From Sarocladium kiliense (lineage: Eukaryota > Ascomycota > Sordariomycetes > Hypocreales > Sarocladiaceae): DNA of 64,000 nt. Shown here piece by piece: positions 32,237 to 43,429 of this stretch; position 1 is the first letter of the stretch, and each line of letters opens with the position of its first letter. The stretch covers positions 1,612,001 through 1,676,000 of the forward strand of contig JAUZTG010000042.1 in NCBI GenBank assembly GCA_030734395.1, read 5' to 3'. Below the pieces are notes generated by a model. The model saw nothing but the letters and a program-made list of their open reading frames with translations. It was not told the origin of the DNA and searched no databases. Position numbers and translations under genes: made by a program.

Positions 32237-33092
32237 AATACAGAATAGCCGATGCTGACGGGTCAGGCGCAGATATCCCCGCTGCTACTCGCAGAACTTG
32301 ACTCTAGACAAGAAGGACCTCATAATGTGGCTCAACATTAGGAGACACGTGCGCAAACTTCTGTTCTTCATCATAATGAAGCGACCAGGGGGCGGTCTAA
32401 TTCCTTCTGGTCTAAAAGGCTTCTTGCTAATTTATATCTAAGACTGTTAGTAGTATTCTAGTTCAGTCATAATGAGGCGCAGCCCTTGCTACTCAATATA
32501 CACTTCTTGTGGTGAGTCGTCAACTTTGGAAGCAAGCAAGATTTATCTGGTCGAGCTTTTACAAACCCTTTAATACTGCCTTCACGCCAGCTATTGTGGT
32601 GCTATGATTAATCGTGAATACCCAATCAGACTGCTTTCATATGAATCTAAAAGACTTTTCCACCTTGTTGATTTCCTTTAATTGCGTTTTGCTCTTTTTC
32701 GTACCGTGCTCACTGCTGCAGTATGAATGGTGAGCCTCATCCTGTAGGTGGCCCAAGATGGTACATAAACAAGACAGACCAAGACGGCTCGAAGCGGCCG
32801 GCATGGCACCAGTCACCTTGACACGACATCTAGACATTCAATCCAAGTGAGATCTCATGGGTATTCAAACCTCAATAAAGCAACTGGGCGTTCCGTATGG
32901 CACTGACCGCACTCACAAATCTCTTGTACACGAATGATCTCGTATCCATCGAAGGGAGTTATTACATGCAAACATGCGAAGAGGAACTAAAATTGCCGTC
33001 CCAAAGCAAAGCACTAATATTGATAACAAACACCAACACCTTTCTCAGCAACTCAGATCCCCAGGCGGGTTTTGCGTTGCTTCGGGCCCTGT
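32237..33092. other. A/T-richer intergenic region
   Basis: About 860 bp between convergent genes, more A/T-rich than its surroundings (especially 32400..32720). No repeat or gene recognised; no obvious RIP-like transition signature beyond the composition shift. Confidence 0.35.
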
Positions 33093-34444
33093 CTATCTGC
33101 GCTTTGAGCGGCTCTTGATATAACCGGCAACCACTCTTGAGGGCTCTGAGGCGATGTGATCCAGGTCCGGAAACCTCGAAAGGTCACCCTGTGGGAGCTC
33201 GACGCTGTGGATTTCGAGTCCAGGCTGCACAATGAAGTCGACCGTGCTGTCATTGTTGCGCTTGTTGTTTCCAACGTATGTGAAATTCCCAACTGTGTCC
33301 CTGATACTTCTCCCAGGATTAATGTAGGTGATTTCGTAATGGCAGGGGATAGCTCGAAGTAATGTGTTCACCCACATGGCTTGGACAGCAACCTGCTTAA
33401 TCATGGCCATAACCTCATCGGAGGGTAATCCGAAGGCGAAATCGTCACTTGACAGGCCCCAAAATAATCCCCTCAAATAAAGCTGGAGTTCCGCAGTGGC
33501 ATCCTCATCGGAAGCATAGAGACCGTTCTGAGTGTAGAGTAAACGCATTCCCAAAGCCCTCCAGAGAACGCGACCCTGGAGAAAGTTCGAGAATCTTCCC
33601 CCCGGTGTGGCATCTAGAAAACGGAACTGGTCATCTAGCTCGCCGTAGCGTAGCCAATCTTTATATTCGAGTCCTTCATCATCAGGATCAAAAGTGGACG
33701 GCCCTACTTTCGTTGGCGCCAGGACACCGACCACTGCATGCCAGAGCCATGCTTCAAGAAACCAGGCTCTGCCCCGATGCCTGTCATCATAGAAGAGATC
33801 TGGCGTAGTGGTAAAGCGCCGCAAGGCTTTGTCTAGCTGTGGATGAACCGAGTCCCCGTATGGTACATCTGGCAGTTCGCCGACCAGGAGAAGAACCAGA
33901 GCACTGATCTTGTCCCCCAGTGAAGCCCAGGCGGCCTTCACGCGCCCGCTGTTCCATTTTCTGCTAAACTCAAAGCGGTTGTTCTCATCCTGGCTGTAAG
34001 AAGGTCTCGCCCAGCTGCGATGATTTCTCTAGACCGCTGGCGTGCGGTAGCTCTGGAGGATTCCGGTTCCATGTTTCGCGAACGTCCACAAGGAAACTGT
34101 GCACCGCATCCAGTAGAACCTGGGCCTCAGCACTAAGTGGCACTTCGGGATTCGACCCATCCGTGTTCTTGAGGTCTTCGACGGAGATCTCAGGTCCGGT
34201 CTTTCGAGACTTCCTCTTTGTGGCAGGGTTAGGTCGCCTTAGTGGTCGCAGACGTCTTCTTAGGTATAGTACCGGACTTTTTACCTGAAGCAGGGGGCTT
34301 CTTGGTGACTCCGACAGTTTTCTTGCCATTATTCGCTGCTTGTTTGGAGCGTGCAGAGCTCGTGGCAGTCTTCGGCTTAGGGGCAGCTGTCTCAGAGCTT
34401 GCAACTGGCTGGCTTGCAAGCCTTGCGGATCTTCTAGGAGGCAT
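33093..34444 (-). pseudogene. Frameshifted lineage-specific gene (or gene with unrecognised introns)
   Basis: Three consecutive minus-strand reading frames look like parts of one protein. Frame A starts at ATG 34444 with MPPRRSARLASQPV, a basic Ala/Lys/Ser-rich nuclear-type head, and stops at 34229. Frame B carries KRKSRKTGPEISVEDLKNTD and onward, and stops at 33985. Frame C runs from about 33988 to 33093 (SQDENNRFEFSRKWNSGRVK, then a folded-looking domain with LYLRGLFWGLSSDDFAFGLP). Each switch is a shift of one base in the same direction. I looked for canonical donors (GTAAGT, GTATGT, GTGAGT, GTACGT) at both places and found none that restores the frame with an AG acceptor, so frameshift mutations or sequence errors are the simplest explanation. 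The family is not recognised. The last 282 codons (from ATG 33941) form one open frame. Confidence 0.5.
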
Positions 34445-35481
34445 GGTGCAATCAAGGACTTGTGGGTATGGAAAGACCAGGAAAGTGAAGAGGGGAGAGC
34501 AAAGTATTCAGATTGCAGCCGAAGAGCGCTTGACCAGATGGTGTCGCTACAAGCTCACGCTGACCTTGTGGAAGCGCAAAGGTCTTATAGAAGTTTGTTC
34601 TCCGTAAGAATCCCATTCATAGATCAGACAGATCTCTTTGATTCAACTGCAATTGAACAATACGGACCTCTGGAACCAGTGCAACTCGAGCCCGGCTCAA
34701 GGCGCGATCTGATATAGCAAATCAAGAGACCTTCCCATTCAGCAATCGCCGAAATGAGCGTCTGATGGTTGCCAAAGTCTTTGTCCCATCATTGTAGGAG
34801 CTGAGGTGGTCCGGTGTGAATCACAGCCTTATGGAGATCCGAGCTTCGAACTACAGCTGCTATTCAGGTCCTCCCTTGCATGCACTGACGAGCAGTGAGT
34901 TTGGCTAATACGTTCCTTCCGAGGTGAAGTCTATTGTTGACCTCACGTGTCCGAAATTGTCAGCGGATTCGTTGGGTTCTTCGACAGATGCAAAGGGAAG
35001 GCGGTTGAACACAACTGACGAGACTCTTCGGTTGACTTTCTTGACCTTAGCATCGCTCGTAGGCTCCGTCGAAAGATCGCGTCCTGCGTTGAGGTTGAGA
35101 CAGCTCGCTCGCGGTTGGGCTGGGGTGTCCCATCAGGAGGCCACACCTATCACGAGCTCATGGGGATACACGGAGCAGCACAGCAATGGTTCCACCTAAT
35201 TTTATCATGCTACGCACCTCCGATCACTTATAAATGTCGTCAGACTCAGCTGCGATTTCCATAATGTACATTATTTGCCTGGCAAAAGTGCCGGCTTCGC
35301 AGACGGAACGAGGGTTAGGGTCATCAGTTGCACCGAACAATGTCCATCTTATCGATAGAGCTCAGAACTTCGTCGCGACATCCACCGTGACGACCCAAAG
35401 ACAAGCTGCTTTCGCCAAAAGTAAACGAAACGCTTCGTGTGCTTGCGGAAATGACACAAAGAGAACTGCTCAAACTTTGAA
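34445..35481. other. Divergent intergenic region upstream of POP1
   Basis: About 1 kb. Pop1 starts at its right end, and the frameshifted gene starts at its left. No other gene, repeat or RNA seen. Confidence 0.35.
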
Positions 35482-38211
35482 ATGGGTGACGGTGCAAGCG
35501 GTAATAAGAAGAGGCCAGCCGAGGGGGCGCCTCGAGGTGAAGGCTCTCACCAAAAACGCAACAAGATCAACTCAGCCCGGTCCATCCCAACACAGCCCGC
35601 CAAGGTAGCCCTCAAAGATGGCGAGCTGGACCTCCAGGCCTTTGTGGCCGCCCACGAATTTGAGATTCGCTCCCTTGAGCAGAGCATGGCGACCTCCAAG
35701 GCCGTCAGTGCGACCCGCGCCTTTCAGCAGGTCCCGCGTGGTTTGCGCCGCCGCACCGCGAGTCACAACCCAAAGCGCGTTCCTCGCAGACTAAGGGCGC
35801 GTGCTCAGAAGGAGATGGCCGAGGACAACACACCTTTGGTACAGGCGCGAAGGCGGAGGCCTAGGACGACAAGAGCAAGGATAAGAGCAGAAACTGCCAA
35901 GCGACTTGGGATCCTGGCGAAACGCAAAGAGAAGAAGAGGTTGCTGAAACAGGCCTCTGATGCAAAGGCATTGGGCGATGTTTCCATGGAAGATGCTACT
36001 GAGAAGCCATCATCAGCCTCTGCTGGCGTCGTGGGCCGCAAGCCTCGTCCAAAGATCCGAAGAGACATACTCAACGAGCCACTTAAGCCAGGTGCAAAGT
36101 TCAGAAGACGACAGATCAACAAGACTTGGCTTCCAACACATACCTGGCATGCGAAAAGAGCCCGCATGACTGAGCCACGATCTCCGCTTTGGGGTTTTGC
36201 AATTCCCATGACACCTAATGAGAAGATCTACCGACCAACTCATCGTGCCCAAGGGAACAGAGGAGCCATCGTCTGGGATACAAGTTACTTCAGTACCATG
36301 CGACTCTTTGGTCACTATAGTGGCATCGAGAGGGTCTTGAGGAAGCTCGGTGTGACTAAGGAGACTTGTTGGAATGATAAGGGTCGAAAATGGCGAGGGG
36401 GTACCAGGTCTTGGACAGGTTTATTGAAGAGAGAGCTCAGGACAGGCACTCGAGATGTGACAATCGGCACGATATTATGGAACCCTATCATCAACGAGCA
36501 AGAAGCGTTGGGAACGCCAGACGCAGAGAAGCGCGAGCGTCAGGTCTTCATCAGAGTTCATCCATCAGCGTTTTTGGAAGTCTTCTCGGAGCTGGTGAGA
36601 CTAGTAAAGATGGAAACACCAAGACTGCATGTCGAGGATCTACGATTCGAGATCGGAAGCATTGAGCTGACGGGCCCTGCGTCAACGGAACTTCTTCATG
36701 CGGTCTTGACACCATATGCTTCGGTTGATGGAGCTGACACCAACCATATTCGGCTATTCCGGGGTATTCGTGGTCTCACAAATGCAGCATCGTTACCAAC
36801 AAATGCTGTGCTAGGTTTCCATGTTCAAGACCCCAGGCTGCGTCATCCGCCTCGCAAAGACGATACTTCAGAAGCACGAAAGCGGTCAGACGAGTCATTG
36901 CTTCAACTTCTGACAGAATGGCCCGCAGAGGAATCACTGGGTCCCTACGCTCTCTTCGATCGGAAAGCCCGCCATACAGCTTCCGGCCTGCCTTCGCAGA
37001 AACACATCAACAGGAGACGAGGCACTGTGCCTCCAGGATCACAGCTCAAGGCTACAGAGACCGATCCCAAGATCCCAGTTCTCCTGCTTGCCACTCGCGC
37101 GAGTTCTGAGACACAGACTCAGGGAAATTGGACTTTGATAGCACCTTGGTCGTGTATTCAGCACTTCTGGCATAGCATCGTGCGATGCCCCCTAACAAGC
37201 GGCGGTAACCCAAGGTTCGGTGGAGTCAATGAACTCAGACAGGTGGCCTTCGAAAGAAATCAGCCATGGTTTCCTGCCGACTATATTGCGACCAACTCAG
37301 GTTTTGCCTGGGAGTTGGCAGAAAGAGAGAAGCGGAAGCGAGAATGGGAGAGGAGACCGAAGAGCAAAAGAACAGCATGGGACTCGCTAGACTTGGGTGG
37401 CGGCAGGAAGGGCGAGGTCGGAGACGGACTCGCTTGCGATTTCGAAGCTCTCTTCGGTATGCCCAAGTCTGGAGTCCCAGAAACGGCGGAAGTTGGCGAC
37501 AAAACCGGAGACACCATGGACGTCGATGAAGACGCGGAGGGAGGTGTGAAAGTTGCGGACACGCCGAGTCCATCACTCCGGGATCTACGCGCGATGTCTA
37601 AGGCGGACTTCATCCGACTTTCCTCCAAGCAGACGTCTACCGAGGCGCCTAAGAACACAATCCTCACTACGAAAATCGTCTTGTGCAGCAGCGGCGTGGC
37701 AAAATCCCGCGCGAGAGTATACCGTCTCCCATCAGCAGCTACACCAACTCCTATTTCATCCAATGCAGAGGTTCCAGCTACCATGCCTCCCGCGGACACG
37801 ACCTCAGCCCTTCCTCACGACCTCCGCGCGAAATGGCTCGCGCTGGCTACGAGAAGTCCTTCTCGCTCAAATCAACAGAAAGCAAAGCCCGCTAAAGATA
37901 TGGATCTCGAGGCTCGTAAACGAATGCTCGCACAAGAGCTGGTAGCACCACCGGAACAAAGTAACGGCTCGCCGTCATACACGCTCGATCCTGAGGGGCA
38001 CCACTTACTCGTGCCCGACAGCGAGGACCTCATTGGATTCGTGACTTCAGGGTCGTTTTCTCTAAGTGAGGGACATGGCATGGCGATTGCAAGCTTGGCG
38101 GTTGATAAGGTCTTACCGGGAGTAAGGCAGAATGCAAAGGAGGGTCACTTCTGTATTGTAAGAAACGCTGGTGAGAGTGTCGGATGGCTGGCAAGGTGGG
38201 AGCTTGTATGA
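35482..38211 (+). CDS. POP1: Pop1, large protein subunit of RNase P and RNase MRP (909 aa)
   Basis: Pop1 binds the RNA of RNase P (tRNA 5' processing) and RNase MRP (rRNA processing) in the nucleus. Single exon of 909 codons. The POP1 N-terminal domain lies at about 50-250, very basic: ATRAFQQVPRGLRRRTASHN, PKRVPRRLRARAQKEM, then KTWLPTHTWHAKRARMTEPR and WGFAIPMTPNEKIYRPTHRA, the most conserved block of the family. The POPLD domain is at about 540-640 (GNWTLIAPWSCIQHFWHSIV, GGVNELRQVAFERNQPWFPA, with DY after it). The C-terminal part includes the conserved end (DLIGFVTSGSFSLSEGHGMA, then HFCIVRNAGESVGWLARWEL). No introns, no missing parts. Slightly longer than yeast Pop1 (875 aa). Confidence 0.96.
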   Translation: MGDGASGNKKRPAEGAPRGEGSHQKRNKINSARSIPTQPAKVALKDGELDLQAFVAAHEFEIRSLEQSMATSKAVSATRAFQQVPRGLRRRTASHNPKRVPRRLRARAQKEMAEDNTPLVQARRRRPRTTRARIRAETAKRLGILAKRKEKKRLLKQASDAKALGDVSMEDATEKPSSASAGVVGRKPRPKIRRDILNEPLKPGAKFRRRQINKTWLPTHTWHAKRARMTEPRSPLWGFAIPMTPNEKIYRPTHRAQGNRGAIVWDTSYFSTMRLFGHYSGIERVLRKLGVTKETCWNDKGRKWRGGTRSWTGLLKRELRTGTRDVTIGTILWNPIINEQEALGTPDAEKRERQVFIRVHPSAFLEVFSELVRLVKMETPRLHVEDLRFEIGSIELTGPASTELLHAVLTPYASVDGADTNHIRLFRGIRGLTNAASLPTNAVLGFHVQDPRLRHPPRKDDTSEARKRSDESLLQLLTEWPAEESLGPYALFDRKARHTASGLPSQKHINRRRGTVPPGSQLKATETDPKIPVLLLATRASSETQTQGNWTLIAPWSCIQHFWHSIVRCPLTSGGNPRFGGVNELRQVAFERNQPWFPADYIATNSGFAWELAEREKRKREWERRPKSKRTAWDSLDLGGGRKGEVGDGLACDFEALFGMPKSGVPETAEVGDKTGDTMDVDEDAEGGVKVADTPSPSLRDLRAMSKADFIRLSSKQTSTEAPKNTILTTKIVLCSSGVAKSRARVYRLPSAATPTPISSNAEVPATMPPADTTSALPHDLRAKWLALATRSPSRSNQQKAKPAKDMDLEARKRMLAQELVAPPEQSNGSPSYTLDPEGHHLLVPDSEDLIGFVTSGSFSLSEGHGMAIASLAVDKVLPGVRQNAKEGHFCIVRNAGESVGWLARWELV

Positions 38212-38542
38212 AGCACGACGTTGTGCAGCAGCATCAGCCCTGTCGTCCTTGTATCAGAATACCCGATGTTCGAAAATAAGACGCATTGTAGAGGCCACAT
38301 GAAGTCATAATCCTGTGAAACTTGTGAAGGCTGTAGAACCGTGAACGCAGGCGAACCCCGCGTGCGCCACGGCGAAAGGGCGTCGATGACACCGATCTAC
38401 GGAACTTGACTACTTAAAACGCGAACTTCGACTTCTCATATTTTCCTCGAGAACGAGTCTTCCTATCCAAAGCTTACTTCAAGGGAATACTTCAAAATCA
38501 GGCATCCCAACCTCGCGTCTATCGCTACCACCCTTGTCGACG
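38212..38542. other. Intergenic region POP1 to GFA gene
   Basis: 331 bp between two + strand genes, with POP1 3' sequence and the GFA-gene promoter. Nothing else recognised. Confidence 0.4.
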
Positions 38543-39110
38543 ATGTCAGCCAGACCCGACGTCATCCACGGCGGATGCCTTTGTGAGGCGATTCGCTACG
38601 AAGTCAAGTTCCCAACAGACTTTGACTTCTCGAAATCCGTACGACAGGCATTCTCCACACTCACGTCACGTATTCTCTTCAGAAATCTAACTTCTCAATC
38701 AGTGCTCAACCTGCCAATGCACCCAATGCCGCAAGAACACCGGCTCACTCATCTTCCGCATCCAAAACATCCCCATATCCATCGTCACTTTCACACCCCC
38801 TCTAGAAGCGCAAACAGCCTCTCCACTGAAGAAGTACTACGCTACGACAGGTATTGCGCGAGCGTTCTGTGGTGATTGCGGGAGCTTCCTGTTCTGGCGC
38901 AACGAGAGCAGTGATCGCATCGATTTGCTAGTCGGATGCATTGATCAGGAGGATCTGGAGAAGTATGGCGAGGTGCTGACGACGGCGAACGAGCACTTAT
39001 ACTGTGAGAGGGAGATCAAGGGTGTGACGGATCATCTGAAAGGGGTGAAGTACAGGATTGATTCAGGGGATGGGGGTGAGTTGATGCCGGACAGTGACAG
39101 GCCGGAATAA
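38543..39110 (+). CDS. GFA-domain (CENP-V/GFA family) zinc protein (167 aa)
   Basis: Members of this family fold as a Mss4-like zinc-binding barrel; the founding enzyme acts on S-hydroxymethylglutathione, but most fungal members have no known substrate. Two exons: 38543..38638 (32 codons) and 38703..39110, phase 0, with an ATCTAAC branch site before the CAATCAG acceptor. The zinc ligands are visible: GGCLCEAIRYEV at the N terminus, then CSTCQCTQCRKNTGS (pattern CxxCxCxxC) at the start of exon 2, and FCGDCGSFLFWR further on. The intron falls just before the second Cys cluster. 167 residues is typical. The exact reaction is not inferable. Confidence 0.9.
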
Positions 39111-39335
39111 GCCAAAGAGAAGCATGCTATTTTGATATCAAGAAATACTACTATACGCTGTGTCTGATCTTGCAGAGAGTGGTCGTTGCTTATCGTAAGG
39201 GGTAACGCTATCCAACGCCCAGGAAGTTTCCATAGCTGTCCTGTTGAAATCCAATTAATTGAAGCAAATATCCGCAGCCCAACGCCACGAAAGCTTTCAT
39301 CGCATCCCAAAGAGATCGTTCCTCCGATGCAAGGT

Positions 39336-40423
39336 CTAGTCCTCCTCACTGATCTCGCTTTCATCCCCAGGATCAGGAGTGCCATTCTGGCTAGGCTCAA
39401 TGTCCTCGAAAGCATTCTCCAGCTCCTTCTCCAAATCGTCCTCTAGGCTGGCGCCCATGTCGTCATCCTCATCCTGCGCTCTATGGTCAACTTCCATCGC
39501 GTCATCGTCGTGATGTGGCTGAGTTCGACTCTTGACTGGGCTGGGCAGATTGAAGTCCCTGTCCAGTGGTCCTTCTCCCTCACTGTCTTCGTCCGCCTCG
39601 TCTGCTTCAGAATCGCGCTGATTCATGTAGTCGTCGAATCTTCTGGGCGCCACAGCATTGAAAGCAGGAGAGAAATCCGCCTTGTTGCCTTTGGGAGATC
39701 CCCAGTCCACCTCCAGAGGATCAGGACCCTCGTCCTCTTCCTCGTCTTCGTCATCCTCAACTTTTCGGGGCTTCCTCTTAGGCTCGGGTGGCGGCGTGGT
39801 CTCCGGCTTGGGCAGCGAAAGCGGAACATCGTTGGCTTTCTTCTTCTCCGTCTTGCGTGCGGGCTTTGGCGGTGGCACGTTGAACACATTGCTCGCAGCC
39901 TTGGCCTTTGCTTTACTCGTCTTCGGCTTCGGCTTCGGTGCAGCAGCTGGCGCTGCCTTTGCCTTGGGCTTCCCTCCTTCCTCGATATGTGGGTACTTTT
40001 GCCTCAGACTCTCAGGATCGCTATTTGCGGGTGTGCGAGTGAGGTTCATATTGAATGTCGAATCGATGCGATCAAGAATGAACGCTTTGCGCTTCGGGTC
40101 GAAATGGAGGACATATTGATTGCTGTCAATATTTCGTGTGCCAGCAAAGGCATATGTGCCGTTATCATTGTAGGAGAGATCGTAGGAGGTGGTTTTGCCA
40201 GCGATGGCAGGTTTGAGGCGAGCCTGCTCAGGAGCGCTACTTGAAGAATGCTCGGGCTTGTGATTGTCTATGCAGCTAAATGTCAGCACAAGTGGTATCG
40301 CCCTGGTGGACTACGCTTACACCTGATGCCAGTGAAGATGTCATTAGAAGTCTTCCCAAGCAAGCCATCCCCGAGGATGACTGGGTAGTTGCCCGTTATG
40401 GTCGGGTCAACGAGGCCGGCCAT
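39336..40423 (-). CDS. EAF-type transcription elongation factor (344 aa)
   Basis: EAF proteins (ELL-associated factors) bind ELL and help RNA polymerase II elongation. Exons 40423..40321 and 40267..39336. The junction rebuilds GIRYNHKPEHSS, a family hallmark. It uses a GTAAGC donor and a GCATAG acceptor; the nearer TTTAG would give a stop codon at once. The EAF N-terminal domain covers about 1-135 (YPVILGDGLLGKTSNDIFTG, then KTTSYDLSYNDNGTYAFAGT, YVLHFDPKRKAFILDRIDST and FNMNLTRTP). The rest is disordered: a Lys/Ala/Pro part (KPKAKAAPAAAPKPKPKTSK) followed by a very acidic C terminus, like other EAF proteins whose tails activate transcription. A partner ELL gene is not in the window. Nuclear location is expected. 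Confidence 0.87.
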
Positions 40424-41396
40424 GATGCGGTCTGAGTTCACAGAAGTCAATCGGATGCCTCGAGGTGTGATGAGGGCGCAGTGATTCGGTGCAAGCACTG
40501 ACGGCAAGCTCACTGGCCACGGGCAGGCTGAAAGGGATAATTGTTTGCCAGAAGCAAAGCCGCGATGGGCAATGACGGGCCGATGGCGGACGAGGTCGAG
40601 AGATTGCGGAGAGAGGAGACAGTCGGGGCTGACCACTAGCCCGTCAACGGACAGGTGGGGAGTCGCCTGAATCACCAAGCGATAGCGCTGTGTGCCACCC
40701 ACTGATGGGCTGGCGAGACAAGACCAAAGTTGCTGCTAGAGTCGATGGAATGGCGACTAGAGAGTCTAACTTAGGCCTGGAGGGGCTGGATCCCCGGGAT
40801 CCCAATGAGGTCCGGCTTGGTGGTTCCGACGGAGGACGGACGGGAATAGCTGAACCTGGCTGGGCTGAGATGTAGTGCGTTGGGTTGGACGATCGGCGAG
40901 GACGTTGGTGAAGCAAAGCAGCGTTGGAGAGAGGTAAGGGCGGTAGGGGATGAAGATTATACGAAGTGTGAATTGGAACACTTTGACGCTGCAGAGAATA
41001 AGACAATAGCGAGATGGACGGACGACAAAGCAATGCAAACGACGACAAATGAATGGCGGGCGAGAGATGACGGCCGCAAGGAGTGGGAAACAATCGAGGT
41101 CAAGGGTGATGACTAAGGCCCCCAGGGCCCCAAAATGGGTGCCACCCGAGCAAGAGGGAGCACAGCACACAAGCTTCTCTCCCTTGACTATTGCTTTGCC
41201 TTGTGACACGGATACTTTCCTTTGTGTGACGGAATTGCAATCGATTACCCTGGGGAAGATTTCTAAAAAAACAGCGCAAGTTGAGGTGCACGGTTACGCT
41301 GAAGGGAGGACGAAGTGGTCCATTGCATACGGTCGAGGACACCCCAACGCTCAGGACCCAACTTCAACAGTTTCTCATGAGCAGCGGCTCGTTATA
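40424..41396. other. Intergenic region upstream of the EAF gene
   Basis: About 970 bp between the EAF start and the 3' end of the first tandem paralogue, both on the minus strand. Long open frames extending from the EAF exon are not supported as coding. No repeat or RNA gene recognised. Confidence 0.35.
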
Positions 41397-42339
41397 CTAT
41401 GCAAGGATCTTCTGGTCCAAGCTCTCCAAACCTCCATCTGAATTGCCAGGATGAGGAGGTAGCTCAGTGTGCTGAACACTCTCAGGCGCCCTATGAGCAG
41501 GCAGTGTACCTACCTGGTCCAATCGTACTTGGGCGATACTCTGCTGAAGAGCCTGATACTCGGCCCATATCAGTCCTGGGTCGTCTTCATCCGGACCGAG
41601 ATAAGGGTCATCAGAGGTTCTCCTTCTGTGAACTGTAGTCACTTTATCATCTCTCGCCCAAAGCCGATAGACGAACAAATCATGATTGCCAGGCCAAACT
41701 CCGTGGACCTTTGGAAAGACCTGACACCTCTGGAAGCGTGCGGCATTCATACGAAAGTTGTAGTGCGAGCAGAGAGATAACACTCGGTCCGCCCACTGGT
41801 CCCTTCTGGAGGTAGTGAGTACAAGTCGGTTGACTTGTAAGGCTATATCCGGGTTGAGAGACCTCGCTGCCATCGCAGGTATCTTCCAGATGTTCTTGTT
41901 TGGTGCAACCTTAGCACAGCTCCAGTAGTCCTCTATGAACTTCTCGAGGACAAGAGATCCTGTCTTTGGAGAACAGAATTTGCGGTTCACCTCGAAGCGA
42001 AAACCTAGACCGTGGGGTGTTGGCCCGTCGGTGTAAACGATCCCAATCACTTCGGGTGTCTCTTTTCCCTCCGAGTCTCTGATAATAGCTCTTTGGCATT
42101 TCCAGTGAGTTTCAGTACCTGTTTGTCTGATTATTCTGAAAAGGCTCCGGTGGGATTGTGCTTTGCGAGTCGAAGCCCTCCGACCACTAGATACATTGTG
42201 AGTCCAGGGATTAGGTGTGTTAAGAGCTGTCAACATACGATAATCTCGCCTGCTTCTTGTCTGACCAGATTTCATGGAAGCCCCCGAGGTGATCGAGACA
42301 CAGCTTTTCGAGGTGGATGCCGAGTGTTGTAAGTGACAT
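41397..42339 (-). CDS. Uncharacterised tandem paralogue 1 (296 aa)
   Basis: Two exons, 42339..42239 and 42186..41397, with a GTATGT donor, a phase-2 junction and an ATCTAG acceptor. I do not recognise the family. Exon 1 gives a short helical head ending HEIWSDKKQARL. Exon 2 begins SGRRASTRKAQSHRSLFRII and carries the shared core EVIGIVYTDGPTPHGLGFRF, then LEKFIEDYW, and later HDLFVYRLWARDDKVTTVHR. The pattern of alternating hydrophobics suggests a mixed alpha-beta domain. No signal peptide or membrane segment. The second copy 0.4 kb away shares the same exon layout, the same intron phase and the same core motifs, so the structure proposed here is supported by comparison of the two. The function is unknown. 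Confidence 0.75.
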
Positions 42340-42609
42340 ATTCACAGCGCTCGATACTCCTTGCGCAAAGCCAAGCAGGACAGTGCACTTGATGGTATCT
42401 CCGGATCAATGTCGCCATAATTACACATGCTGTAGATCCCGATATGGAGCCTGGCACATATGTTTTCACGAGGTTCGTGACTCACGGCAGCTCAGTATTA
42501 AGGATTGCCTAACATAGACCAAAAGCTGATCAGAATCACGCCCAGGATTATTGCGGCCAGTTTGAAGCAAGACAGCTTCATTCAGGCTTTCCTGTATCTT
42601 CTCCGCGAA

Positions 42610-42768
42610 TCACCCTGCCGACGCAGCTAGCAAATATACGTACTCGTCCCAATCGAGGCCCCTGTCAAGCTCATCAGAAGCCCGACCTGACGAATCAGGT
42701 CTGTGAATAGTAATAACATACCGCTGAGGTGGCCACAGTCTATAGATGAACTCATCCTGTGCGTTTTC
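42610..42768 (-). pseudogene. Remnant 3' coding part of tandem paralogue 2, beyond an in-frame stop
   Basis: Directly after the TAG at 42771..42769 the same frame stays open to a TGA at 42612..42610. It encodes QDEFIYRLWPPQRYVITIHR, which lines up with HDLFVYRLWARDDKVTTVHR in paralogue 1. This shows that the ancestral protein continued here. Whether it is still translated (readthrough) is not known. The rest of the 42340..42609 spacer has no recognisable feature. Confidence 0.6.
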
Positions 42769-43429
42769 CTAAAACGGCGCAGTAATGATATACGTCTCCG
42801 TCATGGGTCCAGTATGTGAGAAGAACGCATTGTCCACCTTATCGAGCACTCTCTTCGCGCGCTCATTTCCTCTCTGAAATGTTGCGGACAGACTTCTCAG
42901 TCTCACAGCCGTGTTGCGACCTGGGCCTCCCTGGCTGCTTGCTAGCTGTGGGTCACGGACAAACACCTTCTTGAAAGGTCCGGAGCGGATATACTCCCAG
43001 TATCCATGTAGAAAGAGCGGCAAGGCATGGCTGGCGATACCATATCCATTCCAGTGTGACATGACCTCGAACTTGACAGAAAGGCCAGAGGTTGAAGGAC
43101 TATCAGTGTAGATTATGCCGACGCACTCGGCGGGCACTGTAGCTATCGCATCAGTAACACGGACCATAATGGCCTTTTGATCAACCCAGAAGTTCTGAGG
43201 TTTGGCTTCGGAAGTCAAGATGCGGAAGATGCGCTTCGACTGTTCCTCACTGCGACTTGGTTCGCGGCCGCTACACATGAAGAACGTTAGGAGCAGTTAA
43301 CATAGCTGGTGGTGACTCTCACCTCTGTCTTGCACACCAACGGTCAGACCATAGTGTATGAAAGGCACTCCTGTGCTTCTTCTGCAGGTCTTCAAGAGAC
43401 ACTGTCAGGTTACCTACTTCAACAGCCAT
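42769..43429 (-). CDS. Uncharacterised tandem paralogue 2, shortened by a TAG (202 aa)
   Basis: Exons 43429..43323 and 43270..42769, with a GTGAGA donor, GTGTAG acceptor (TCCTAAC branch site) and phase-2 junction at the same place as in paralogue 1: HTLWSDRWCARQ then SGREPSRSEEQSKRIFRILT. The core ECVGIIYTDSPSTSGLSVKF followed by LHGYW matches the neighbour. The frame ends at TTT-TAG, while the neighbour continues for about 100 more residues and the sequence beyond this stop is still similar to it. So either this copy is a young pseudogene, a shortened but functional protein, or the stop is read through. I could not find a canonical intron that would remove the stop while keeping frame. Confidence 0.65.
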
